Source: Dulcicalothrix desertica PCC 7102 (GTDB lineage Bacteria > Cyanobacteriota > Cyanobacteriia > Cyanobacteriales > Nostocaceae). From it: a stretch of DNA of 64,000 nt. This document shows, piece by piece, positions 35,195-43,321 of this stretch (positions are counted from its first letter, which is position 1; each line of letters opens with the position of its first letter). The notes under the pieces are model-generated. The model saw only the letters and a list, made by a program, of their open reading frames with translations. It made no database searches and was not told the origin of the DNA. The stretch covers positions 124,001 through 188,000 of the forward strand of contig NZ_RSCL01000018.1 of the NCBI RefSeq assembly GCF_003991905.1. The letters run 5' to 3'. Both the position numbers and the translations under genes were made by a program.

Positions 35195-36916
35195 CTACTC
35201 GCTCATTTTTTCGCGAATTAGTTCGGCAATTTCGCTATATCCATAGGTAATAGCCATTTCTAGAGGTGTTTTGCCATTGTGTCCTCGTAAATCTAAGGCT
35301 ACATTGGCATCTAATAATACTTGTACAGTTTCTTTACTTCTGTGCCAAACGGCATCATGAAGCACTGTGTAACCGTTATATGCTCCTTGAGCATCAAGTT
35401 CTGCTTGACCGTGTTCAACCAACAATTTTATAACTTCTGCATGTCTGGAAAAAGCAGCTTTGTGAGCAGGGTTTGCTTTCATGAGGTAGTCACCGATGCG
35501 TGGGTTTGCTCCAGCATTTAAAAGTTCACGCACAATCAGAGTGTAACCTTTGAAGGAAGCAACCAGTAAAGGTGTTTGACCGTCGTCTCCAGAACCTACT
35601 ACTGGCGATTTTTCGTCAACATCCACACCTTCAGCAATTAAGGTTTTTACTGTTGCTAAGTCGTTATTGAGTACTGCTAGCATCAGTCGTTGTTCTTTAA
35701 CTGCTGCCTTGTCTCGCTTTTCTCGTTCTTCCAAATAGGTGCGAATTAATTTACCCCAATTTTCTTTTTCTGGTATTGTTCCACCCGCAGTCCAGTTTGG
35801 TTTATCGCCTATAAAATCCCAAACTGTGGCTTTTACACGATTTTGGATATCAATAATGGCGCCTTGGTCGAGTAAAAATTTAACCATTGCTGGTTTTTTT
35901 GCCCAAACTGCATCAATTAGAGGTGTATTACCAATCATTGCTGATTGCAAATTGATAAGAGCGCCGTGTTGTAACAGCAAGCGTGCGATATCGACGACTC
36001 CACCTTGAGCAGCTTTATGTAGCGCTGATGCCCCTAAGCTGCTATCAACTACATGTACATCGGCTCCTGCTTTCAGCAGATTTTCGGTCATTTGTACATA
36101 ACCATATCCTGCTGCAATCATTAATGGCGTTAGATGTAGGGGACCTCGCTTGTTAACATTTACACCTGATTTAATTAAATCACTGACTGTTACCAGGTCA
36201 TTTGCTTCTACTGCTGCTAGTAAGGCTAATTCTGGTTGTTGGCATTCTTTTTTCATTGTAAGTTGCTTGATTGGGTTTACAACCACCGAGGGTTGTCTTT
36301 TTGTCTCTATTATTTGTTGGGTAATAGTATCTACAAATAGTGCTACATCTTTCCCAGAACGACCTGTAACTAAATCATCATCGACAACTACACCTGTTGA
36401 TGAAGGTGTATAAACGGCGCCAGCGTTTATAATATCTGCAAGTACTACTTCATGACATATAACTTTGCGTCCTTTTAGCGTCTCTGGTCGGGGGGTTAAT
36501 ATCCACAATCCATGACAAAGTGCCCCTTTGATGATGCTGCGGTCTGCCATCGCTTTGGCAAAAAACTCAACTGCTGGTGCATGACGCGCTTGTTCAGGGT
36601 TGATTGGTTTTCCTTTTGGTGTTTCAAAATGCCGTAAGCGGACGCTTGTATAATTTGCTGCCATAATCACGGCTGCATAATCTTTAAGATTGACGTTTTT
36701 AAAGTCAATACTTACCTCTAATTGATGGATACGTTTTCCTATCTCGTCTACATCACTAATAAATTGTAGAGTTTTTTTATCCCAAAGTCGGGACATTAGA
36801 TGTACGGTAGCACCGAGTTCTGTAAAACGTTGTTGATAATGTTGAATTTCTTCAGGAATAAACTCGTTTTCTACCAAAATACCTATCTTTTTACCTTTGA
36901 GAGGCATGTCTCCCAT
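35195..36916 (-). CDS. DJ-1/PfpI domain fused to ankyrin repeats
   Basis: 573 residues. Residues 6-205 are a DJ-1/PfpI domain with nucleophile Cys134 followed by His135 in GALCHGLWIL and an acidic partner near the N-terminus (LVENEF). From about 226 to the end there are ankyrin repeats (TPLMIAAGYGYVQMTENLLK, ALHKAAQGGVVDIARLLLQH, GKTPLEMAITYGYSEIAELI), nine or so. A PfpI-ankyrin fusion is unusual. The enzyme class includes proteases, glyoxalases and deglycases; the ankyrin arm suggests protein binding. GGAGAA precedes the ATG. It lies 26 bases after the AGE-like gene, so the two are co-transcribed. Confidence 0.87.
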   Translation of the reverse strand: MGDMPLKGKKIGILVENEFIPEEIQHYQQRFTELGATVHLMSRLWDKKTLQFISDVDEIGKRIHQLEVSIDFKNVNLKDYAAVIMAANYTSVRLRHFETPKGKPINPEQARHAPAVEFFAKAMADRSIIKGALCHGLWILTPRPETLKGRKVICHEVVLADIINAGAVYTPSSTGVVVDDDLVTGRSGKDVALFVDTITQQIIETKRQPSVVVNPIKQLTMKKECQQPELALLAAVEANDLVTVSDLIKSGVNVNKRGPLHLTPLMIAAGYGYVQMTENLLKAGADVHVVDSSLGASALHKAAQGGVVDIARLLLQHGALINLQSAMIGNTPLIDAVWAKKPAMVKFLLDQGAIIDIQNRVKATVWDFIGDKPNWTAGGTIPEKENWGKLIRTYLEEREKRDKAAVKEQRLMLAVLNNDLATVKTLIAEGVDVDEKSPVVGSGDDGQTPLLVASFKGYTLIVRELLNAGANPRIGDYLMKANPAHKAAFSRHAEVIKLLVEHGQAELDAQGAYNGYTVLHDAVWHRSKETVQVLLDANVALDLRGHNGKTPLEMAITYGYSEIAELIREKMSE

Positions 36917-36942
36917 GATTTTTTCTCCTATATTAAGTTAAG

Positions 36943-38871
36943 TTATGTTATTGGGACAAATTCAACTACAATTTCTGCACCGATTTCTTCTTTACTAAGC
37001 TCGATTTGGAAGTTGTCGGGGTCGATGTTCGTGCGCTCAATTCCATCTATTGTGATTCTCTTAATTTCAAGAGTTCCCGGTTTAAAGAAATCAGGTAACA
37101 CGTTTATTGAAAGTCTTCGAGATTTAGCATCGGGTTTGAAGTAAAGGCAAAAAGGCTCTTTTTTCACATAAGTGCTAATGTAGATGTGAGCTAAGAAGTT
37201 CAGTTCAAAAGCGTGATAGCCAGAGATTGCATGACCTGCTTTTTTACCATGATCGCCCAATATATACGGCAAACCATCATCAGTAACACGGAAGTAAATA
37301 CCACCATAGTCATGGTTGAGGAAAAATAAATTCCAAAACGCCATCATCTCTCTTGCTAGACAGAGGTATTCTTCGTTGTTGGTGTAACCGTAAAGAATTA
37401 GGTAAGCCAAAATAGCTTGTTCTTGTTGCCAAAAATCTTTAGTGTTGCCCCAAACGAAATCAACTGGCATTCCGTTTTTAGGTTGTCGTTCTACACAATC
37501 AAAAATACCACCTCGGAACTGGTCTACTCCGTAAACCGCCATGTCACGTCCTAATTTTTCCGCAAACTTCATGATTTTTTCTGCTTGTTTCAAATCTGAG
37601 GTTGCATTGGCAACGCGCGTTAAATTCCAAGCAATTTTATGGTTGTGTCCAATTATTGCACGGTTTTGCTGCCATCCCCAAGTCTGGTCTGGCGTCCAAT
37701 CGTGAAAGAATCTTTCATTAATATACGGAATTTCGGGATTAGCATCAGGAAACTTTTCAACTATGAGTTTCGTCTGCTCGTCGAGCATTTTTTTGCAAAT
37801 ATCAACGAATTCAATCAAAAATTGCGTATCTGCTGATTTGGGAATTGGATTTAAAGCCAAAATCAAGTTAATTAGATAAGCTGGTATATGATCGCCGATG
37901 GAATTCCAATTCTTTTTAGATTTATTGCGATATCCATCATCATCGCGATTGAGAGCATCGCTATCGGTTGTGAGAGTTGCGTAATCTAGGTGCGAAAAGT
38001 GACCACCATATTCAGATGTATCAAGATAGAACTTGTTAAAGGTGTGAACTGTACGCTTGATATCTTCGAGTACTTCCCATTCCTGGGTAATACGGTAGTA
38101 TTGAGCCAATCCTGCCAAAGCATAAATTTGCTCGTAAAGTGGAATTGTGTTCTTGTCTTCCTGGTTTGTAGAAGGAACAATCAACTTAGAACCGCGTTTG
38201 CCATGTGCCCAAAAACAGTACTTGCCATCATGGCTCAAACTGCGGAATGTCTCTCTTTGATACTCAACACCAGCACGTGCAGCATGTAAATATCTTTCGC
38301 ATCCTGTAAGTAAATATGCAGAGGAAAACCCGTAAGTTAATCTTGAAAGGGTAGCGCACTCCTGGATAGTGTCGTCTGTTGGTTCGCCAGCAATACCTAA
38401 GTTAGTTCGATAAAGAGTATAGTCATTGATATTAAGTTGATAATTTGGCTTATCACCAAACATATCTTGCAACCAAGTATCAGCCAAACGACTAATTTGG
38501 TTTAACCACCAATGCGTTGCTTCAAATAAGTACTCACCATCTTCAGAGTTGAGGATATGAACAGTACGTGCATCAAATTGAGCTTTTTCTTTGTCTTCAA
38601 GATAAACCCCATACAATGCTACCAAGCGACCGAGGCGAATATACTTTTTCACCGTCTGTGCTGGGTCTTTGGAATTAAAATCGGAAGGGGTTGGAACGCG
38701 GTCCCGCTCCAGTCCATCTAAGTTCTTTAAGACTCTAAAATTTGTTTCTGTACCTATCGAAACAGTAAATTCGTCACCGCTACGGCATTTAATATCAAAC
38801 GTACCTTTTTCCGATTGAATAGCGGTAATAGTTCCCATTAATGCAACACTTGCAGAAAATCTTGTTTTCAT
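36943..38871 (-). CDS. AGE-like epimerase with N-terminal beta domain
   Basis: 642 residues. Residues 1-115 form a beta-rich domain (ALMGTITAIQSEKGTFDIKC), then an (alpha/alpha)6-barrel resembling N-acylglucosamine 2-epimerase and cellobiose 2-epimerase: GHNHKIAWNLTR, DFVWGNTKDFWQQEQAILAY, NHDYGGIYFRVTDDG, and GHAISGYHAFELNFLAHIYI, in that order. Conserved His residues (NHK, GYHAFE) are in the expected places. A short beta tail ends the protein. Such enzymes epimerise or isomerise sugars; the substrate cannot be told. It starts the AGE - PfpI-ankyrin - GH13 operon. Upstream lies a 202-base gap to a LysM gene. Confidence 0.82.
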   Translation of the reverse strand: MKTRFSASVALMGTITAIQSEKGTFDIKCRSGDEFTVSIGTETNFRVLKNLDGLERDRVPTPSDFNSKDPAQTVKKYIRLGRLVALYGVYLEDKEKAQFDARTVHILNSEDGEYLFEATHWWLNQISRLADTWLQDMFGDKPNYQLNINDYTLYRTNLGIAGEPTDDTIQECATLSRLTYGFSSAYLLTGCERYLHAARAGVEYQRETFRSLSHDGKYCFWAHGKRGSKLIVPSTNQEDKNTIPLYEQIYALAGLAQYYRITQEWEVLEDIKRTVHTFNKFYLDTSEYGGHFSHLDYATLTTDSDALNRDDDGYRNKSKKNWNSIGDHIPAYLINLILALNPIPKSADTQFLIEFVDICKKMLDEQTKLIVEKFPDANPEIPYINERFFHDWTPDQTWGWQQNRAIIGHNHKIAWNLTRVANATSDLKQAEKIMKFAEKLGRDMAVYGVDQFRGGIFDCVERQPKNGMPVDFVWGNTKDFWQQEQAILAYLILYGYTNNEEYLCLAREMMAFWNLFFLNHDYGGIYFRVTDDGLPYILGDHGKKAGHAISGYHAFELNFLAHIYISTYVKKEPFCLYFKPDAKSRRLSINVLPDFFKPGTLEIKRITIDGIERTNIDPDNFQIELSKEEIGAEIVVEFVPIT

Positions 38872-39072
38872 GACTTAAACCTTCTTAAAGTAAATGTAGG
38901 CATGTTGATATCCTTTTCTCATTATTGATTTAACTTAGACATTCAAAAAAAATGATTATATAAATCAAACTTATTTACTTTCATTTTTTATATAAATTTC
39001 CGTGAAATCATTCTCTATAAAGAAAACTAATTTATGCTGTTATTTTTATTTAAAAATATACGCCAGCATCTA

Positions 39073-39864
39073 TCAAAAAGTAGGGGTTAAAAAATCTTCT
39101 GGCTTAACATCGTAACCACCAAAATCATCTACATACCGCAGAATAGAAGTGCCAAATTCATCACTAGTTACTTCGTTTTTAAGCAAAAGATTTGCTAGTC
39201 CATAGGCGCCTCTAAGATGTGCCCCTGCTAAAATGCCAGAGATGGTGATTGTGATGGTTTTTGACCGTCCATTATCAATAAATGTTTTTTGTTGACCCAG
39301 ATAATTATCGATTGACTTTCCCTGCTGTCTGAGGGTATCGTTAATACGCTGCCAATTCAGAGCAAAAGCCTCACGAATACAGGCTTCTTGAACATTAGGC
39401 GAATTCATAAATTTTGATTTGCTATCAACACCCCTCTTTAGAGTCCATGTACCGCGCCAATAATTTTTATCAACTCCATTTCCTCCACCAGTATAAGGAT
39501 TAGAAGTGTTATAGTAACCGAGGTCAATCAGTAGTGCTTCTCCAAATTGGTATTTACCAATAAAACCAAGTGTATTTTCTACTTGATATTGCCCTGGATT
39601 TCCTGCTGGTAGTCCTGATTCAAATGCGCCTAATGCTTCTAGCATATCCCTGAAATTACCTTTGCTCGCACCAGGATTGGGTTGAGGTTGATTAACTCCA
39701 GGTATAATAAGTGTCATCCCAACTGTGATTTGGTTGGGGTCATTGCCAATGCGAGCGCGATTTGCTTCGTAAATTTTACGCCATGATGCTTCACTTCCAT
39801 CACCATAAAATTTATCAGCAATTTTGGATAGGGTATCACCAGTTTGTACGGTATATTCGCTCAT
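39073..39864 (-). CDS. LysM plus lysozyme-like domain protein
   Basis: 263 residues. Residues 2-54 form a LysM module ([20 protein letters not shown] ... GMTLIIP). A Pro-rich linker leads to a C-terminal domain starting [20 protein letters not shown], with a Glu in the place expected of a transglycosylase/lysozyme-like fold (FESG) and a [16 protein letters not shown] segment. No signal peptide, so it is cytoplasmic or leaves by a non-Sec route. The LysM should bind peptidoglycan or similar glycans. It is the third of three LysM genes in a row. Peptidoglycan hydrolase activity is inferred. Confidence 0.7.
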   Translation of the reverse strand: MSEYTVQTGDTLSKIADKFYGDGSEASWRKIYEANRARIGNDPNQITVGMTLIIPGVNQPQPNPGASKGNFRDMLEALGAFESGLPAGNPGQYQVENTLGFIGKYQFGEALLIDLGYYNTSNPYTGGGNGVDKNYWRGTWTLKRGVDSKSKFMNSPNVQEACIREAFALNWQRINDTLRQQGKSIDNYLGQQKTFIDNGRSKTITITISGILAGAHLRGAYGLANLLLKNEVTSDEFGTSILRYVDDFGGYDVKPEDFLTPTF

Positions 39865-40037
39865 GATTGTATCCTTTAGTAAATTAAGTGTAATTAGAAT
39901 CTAACGAAATAAAAGAAATGGTTTGGAATTGATAACTTATTTGTCAATATAAATTTATTGACAAGTTTTGATTACAGAATGTCAGCTTAATTGGCGAACA
40001 TAGCGATATTATTAATAATTGCTAAACAAGCTCATTG

Positions 40038-40287
40038 CTATTTATATAGGGAGCATCCAGTGAAGGGCAGAGCGACTTTTTTAGACCTACCGTATATCTT
40101 GCACCATTCTCAACAAGCTCAAAGAAACCGGGCTTCTTTACGAGATACTAAGGGTTTCTAGCAAAATTTTTCTCAAGAAGCCCGGTTTCTCGGACTGGTG
40201 CAAGATGTGAGCTACCGTATAGTCACGTTTCTGGCGCAAAGTACTTATGTTTCTTCCACTCATTGGATGCTCCCTGTATATAAATAG
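40038..40287. mobile_element. Nested hairpin MITE, 250 bp
   Basis: Outer ends are ctatttatatagggagcatc and, inverted, tggatgctccctgtatataa followed by atag. Inside are further nested inverted repeats: cttgcacca / tggtgcaag (from about 40098 to 40205) and agaaaccgggcttctt / aagaagcccggtttct (from about 40114 to 40186). It looks like one palindromic element inserted into another. No coding frame. The remaining flanks (39865-40037 and 40288-40385) hold nothing recognisable. Confidence 0.8.
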
Positions 40288-40385
40288 GTAAAAGCCTTAC
40301 TCCAGGCGGGAAGAGTGAATTTAAACGTGTAAATTATCAACCCGACTATTACTCATGCTCAAATGAGTAAATTCTTTTCATTTTG

Positions 40386-41057
40386 TTAGAAGGGTCGTTG
40401 TCCCGTAACATTTCCCGGAGCAACATAACGGCAGACAAGTGTTGTTTGTCCATCAGGCCCTTCAGCAACAGCGCATCCTACTTCAGTTGTATTTCGCCAA
40501 ACCATCTGAGTATAATGACCGACATCACCAAAATTGCCAGTTGTACTAAAGTTTGGACTTGGACCCATCACAAAATGCTGTTTTTCATTTCCCCAGCTCT
40601 CAACCATTTGAGTATAGCTAAAATGACCTGATGTACCCTTCCAAAGATTTTCTCCTTCCCCATCTCGTTGACTATGTTCAAATGAGCGATTAGCAGCAAG
40701 ATGATTTGCCCAGTCTTGAGCATGACTTGCCAAAGTATCAGACCAAGCCAGAGGTGGAACACCGACTTCTGCACGATAACGATTGTGAGCATTGAGGATT
40801 TCTCCTGCCATACCTCCAACCGATGGGCTAGGCAATGGACTAGGCGATGGACCAGGTGCAGGTGATGAACCAGACCCATCAGGAATACAGAGTTCCTGCC
40901 CTGCCTGTAACGTTGCCGCATCTGCGTCTGTAACAAGCGCACCATCTGCTTTTCGGATTTCACCCCAACGCTTACCATCCCCTAAATGTTGTTGAGCAAT
41001 CGCATACAGCGTATCTCCTGCTTTAACAGTGTATGACTTACCGGATGTACAAAGCAT
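40386..41057 (-). CDS. LysM plus CAP (SCP/PR-1) domain protein
   Basis: 223 residues from the ATG at 41057 (GGGAGTTGA upstream; an earlier ATG at 41108 is less likely). Residues 8-56 are a LysM (SYTVKAGDTLYAIAQQHLGD). A low-complexity Pro/Ser linker (PAPGPSPSPLPSPS) follows, then a CAP domain with ILNAHNRYRAEVGVPPLAWS, HLAANRSFEHSQ, GENLW and GHYTQMVWRNTTEVGCAVAE, the full CAP signature including both His and both Glu. No Sec signal. CAP domains bind lipids or act as proteases/toxins in various systems. It is in the LysM cluster. Confidence 0.9.
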   Translation of the reverse strand: MLCTSGKSYTVKAGDTLYAIAQQHLGDGKRWGEIRKADGALVTDADAATLQAGQELCIPDGSGSSPAPGPSPSPLPSPSVGGMAGEILNAHNRYRAEVGVPPLAWSDTLASHAQDWANHLAANRSFEHSQRDGEGENLWKGTSGHFSYTQMVESWGNEKQHFVMGPSPNFSTTGNFGDVGHYTQMVWRNTTEVGCAVAEGPDGQTTLVCRYVAPGNVTGQRPF

Positions 41058-41219
41058 AAATTCAACTCCCAAAAATAAATTACAAAATTGCTGTGACTGA
41101 CTTTGCACCTAGCTCAATCGCCAGGGCGAACGGTATCAACAAAGATGTCAATCTTGTTGCCGATAATTGCAGTTAACTATAACGAATTGCATGAATCTTG
41201 TACTCTAGTGGTTAGAAAC

Positions 41220-41307
41220 CGCAGCTATACAGATATGCCTTGGCTCACAAGTAAAGCTAAATTTCTAATTTAGTCCACGCGCGTGAACTCAACGTCGTAT
41301 AGCTGCG
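41220..41307. ncRNA. Structured intergenic element, long inverted repeat
   Basis: cgcagctatac (41220-41230) and gtatagctgcg (41297-41307) are perfect 11-base inverted repeats, with a ~66-base interior containing cacgcgcgtg. It lies in the 350-base gap between two LysM genes. A tRNA-like look (ctctagtggttaga, gcgaattcgattcgc) was checked and no cloverleaf fits. It may be an RNA hairpin or an insertion; strand unknown. Confidence 0.4.
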
Positions 41308-41406
41308 AATTCGATTCGCTAGATATTTGTGCAGTAGAGCTACTGCCTATGTCACCTTGGATAGTGCAATCCAAAGTTATCTAGCAACGTGTTCCGCCAA
41401 GCTGTA

Positions 41407-41574
41407 CTAGGGAATTTGCAAAACTTGTCCAGGACGCAGAAAATTCTTATCGCTTCCAATTACCGCTTTGTTTGCTTCATATATCTTTTGACCATTGGCA
41501 TCGGAACCATCACCATAGACAGCTAGTGCAATTTTCGATAGGTCATCACCGGGCTTGACTGTGTAAGTTGACAT
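41407..41574 (-). CDS. Single-LysM 55-residue protein
   Basis: 55 residues from the ATG at 41574 (AGGAGATTAATC upstream; the open frame extends to 41610). It is almost entirely one LysM: STYTVKPGDDLSKIALAVYG, DGSDANGQKIYEANKAVIGS, ending GQVLQIP. No signal peptide. Single-LysM small proteins of this size occur as tail- or spike-associated parts in contractile injection systems and phages, and also as stand-alone glycan binders; neither can be decided here. The whole leader is duplicated upstream of the 314-residue gene. Confidence 0.85.
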   Translation of the reverse strand: MSTYTVKPGDDLSKIALAVYGDGSDANGQKIYEANKAVIGSDKNFLRPGQVLQIP

Positions 41575-41673
41575 GATTAATCTCCTTTTTGATTGGGCTA
41601 ATGTGGACAAAGTATCTAATGATGTAGCCTTGTTCTCATCAGATTTGGTTGCAGTTAAGCTCTTGGCTTAACT
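41571..41673 (-). repeat. Duplicated leader B, copy 2
   Basis: Promoter/5' leader and ribosome site of the LysM gene; near-identical to 32586-32685. Ends in agctcttggctta near 41670, corresponding to agctaagagctta in copy 1. Confidence 0.85.
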
Positions 41674-41790
41674 ATGTTTTAACTCTTTCCTCTCTGATAG
41701 TATCTTTTTGACTCGAATATATAATTCATTATTTTTCGCTCTTTTGAGAAGATGAGAGTTAATTATTTTTCGGTCTGATAATATCTCGTC

Positions 41791-42051
41791 GTGATATGGA
41801 TGATGTTTAATGCTGCTGAGATTGTAGAATTATACCAGCAGCATACGGAAGATACAGGACAGTACACAGAACAAAAAACTTCTACAAGCTTAACAACTGA
41901 AGACCCACAATTAAAGCTAGAAATTACCGAAGACCTTTTACGTGACCATTTGTCAAAATGGCGCCTTTTTCACCAAGATGTAGAATTTGATACTTCTAAA
42001 TACAAAAACTTGGTTGTAATTGCCAGCAATATCAAATTTTGTTTGTGTTAA
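41791..42051 (+). CDS. Hypothetical 86-residue protein, doubtful
   Basis: ATG at 41791 (better start possibly MMFNAAEIVE, 41800). Polar, helical, with KLEITEDLLRDHLSKWRLFH; no family recognised. The last codons run into duplicated segment A (42026-42097), so the natural C-terminus may be lost. Could be a gene truncated by that duplication. Confidence 0.35.
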   Translation: MIWMMFNAAEIVELYQQHTEDTGQYTEQKTSTSLTTEDPQLKLEITEDLLRDHLSKWRLFHQDVEFDTSKYKNLVVIASNIKFCLC

Positions 42052-42097
42052 GTAAATTATCCGTTACAAACTTCTATACTGCATGTATAAGTGATAC
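42026..42097. repeat. Duplicated segment A, copy 2
   Basis: Matches 31190-31261 over 72 bases in the same orientation with about 11 differences. The rest of 42100-42367 is AT-rich and holds nothing recognisable. Confidence 0.75.
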
Positions 42098-42367
42098 ACA
42101 AGTTCTGATTTGGGTAGAATTAGTTGTAAAAAAATTTATTCAAACCTGCATAAGTTGAAGTGAAAAAAACCCATATATATTAATTACCAAAAAAATTATA
42201 TTTCTAACCTTTTACGAATCTATCTAAAGATATATATTTAATTTAATATGTATTAATTTTCACATAGTTATGCTAGTAAGTATAAATACAATTAAACTTG
42301 AAATTTTGCGTAATCTTGCCCAAGCGCAGTGTTAATTTAATGTAAATACTCAATTTTGATACTAGCA

Positions 42368-42487
42368 ATGAAAAAATTAGTTGTTCTAAACCCAGATGGT
42401 AATCTACCACCATCTGCTACTTTGCAAACAATAATTGAGCAGTGGCAGTCAAATTATCGTAGTTTGGCAAATTCTAATCGCGCTTAA
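42368..42487 (+). pseudogene. N-terminal fragment resembling CHAT-type proteins
   Basis: 39 codons: MKKLVVLNPDGNLPPSATLQ followed by TIIEQWQSNYRSLANSNRA. The start MKKLVVL..DG and the motif W...YRSL resemble the conserved N-terminus of cyanobacterial CHAT-domain proteins (from memory), with the middle deleted and everything after missing. Probably a remnant of such a gene. No ribosome site stands out. Confidence 0.45.
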
Positions 42488-42657
42488 TAAAATTAAAATG
42501 TTTTTGTCTAAACGATGTCTAATAACTTTTTGAACTTTTGACAACAAGTTGACTTATCACTTAATCACACTTATTTAACCATAATCCTTTAATTTAAAGG
42601 GTTTTGAGGTAATAATATCTTATCAAGCGATAACTCTATTAAAGATTAGGAGAGAAA

Positions 42658-43182
42658 ATGACCAATATTTTAGTAAGTGATACTAACCCTGAAACCACAG
42701 AGCTATTAGTAAAATGTTTGGAAACAGCAGGGTTTGAGGTAATTAGTACAGAGAACGGTGCTGTTCGTGTTCATCGAACACATAATAAATTCTTTACTAC
42801 CACAGAGTATCAACAATCAAATATTATATCGACATCTATATTTCCACCCATTCCTAGGCTGCGTGACGTGTTTGAGTTCATTGAATTGAATTATCGTCAA
42901 AATATTAAGCTAAAAGAAGTAGCTCAAGCAGTCGGTTATTCTTCAGCTTACTTAACCGACTTAGTGCGGCGCCTGACTGGAAAAACAGTAAATAATTGGA
43001 TTATCGAGCGTCGTATAGAGGAAGCAAAGCGCTTGCTGTTAGAAACTAACTATTCTGTTGAAAAGATTGCTTTGGATGTAGGCTATCAAAATATGAATCA
43101 TTTTTACTGTCAGTTTCGCAATTATTATAAAAATACTCCCCGTGCTTGGAGAGCGCAGCAACAATCTTACAGTACTAATTAA
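42658..43182 (+). CDS. AraC-family regulator with truncated receiver
   Basis: 174 residues. The last ~100 are a complete AraC/XylS double HTH (VFEFIELNYRQNIKLKEVAQ, then SSAYLTDLVRRLTGKTVNNW, then DVGYQNMNHFYCQFRNYYK). The first ~37 residues (MTNILVSDTNPETTELLVKC ... EVISTENG) are the beginning of a response-regulator receiver, but the phospho-acceptor Asp and the rest are absent. Most relatives with this HTH carry the full receiver. So it is either deleted or works without phosphorylation. It borders the LysM island divergently and could control it. ATG at 42658 after aggagag. Confidence 0.83.
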   Translation: MTNILVSDTNPETTELLVKCLETAGFEVISTENGAVRVHRTHNKFFTTTEYQQSNIISTSIFPPIPRLRDVFEFIELNYRQNIKLKEVAQAVGYSSAYLTDLVRRLTGKTVNNWIIERRIEEAKRLLLETNYSVEKIALDVGYQNMNHFYCQFRNYYKNTPRAWRAQQQSYSTN

Positions 43183-43321
43183 CTATTTTAATCGATGACT
43201 AAATACGAATAAATGAATTTTAATTGATGCGTGACGCTACAAAATTTTCCAATTCAGTGATAGACAGTCGTGGCCTGATCGCACCCTACAATAGGAGAGG
43301 CGCTCGATAGGGACAGGGTAA

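Noticed and set aside
41180-41345. tRNA-like sequence (ctctagtggttaga, gcgaattcgattcgc)
   Set aside because: No matching acceptor stem or anticodon arm could be built; an unrelated inverted repeat explains part of it.
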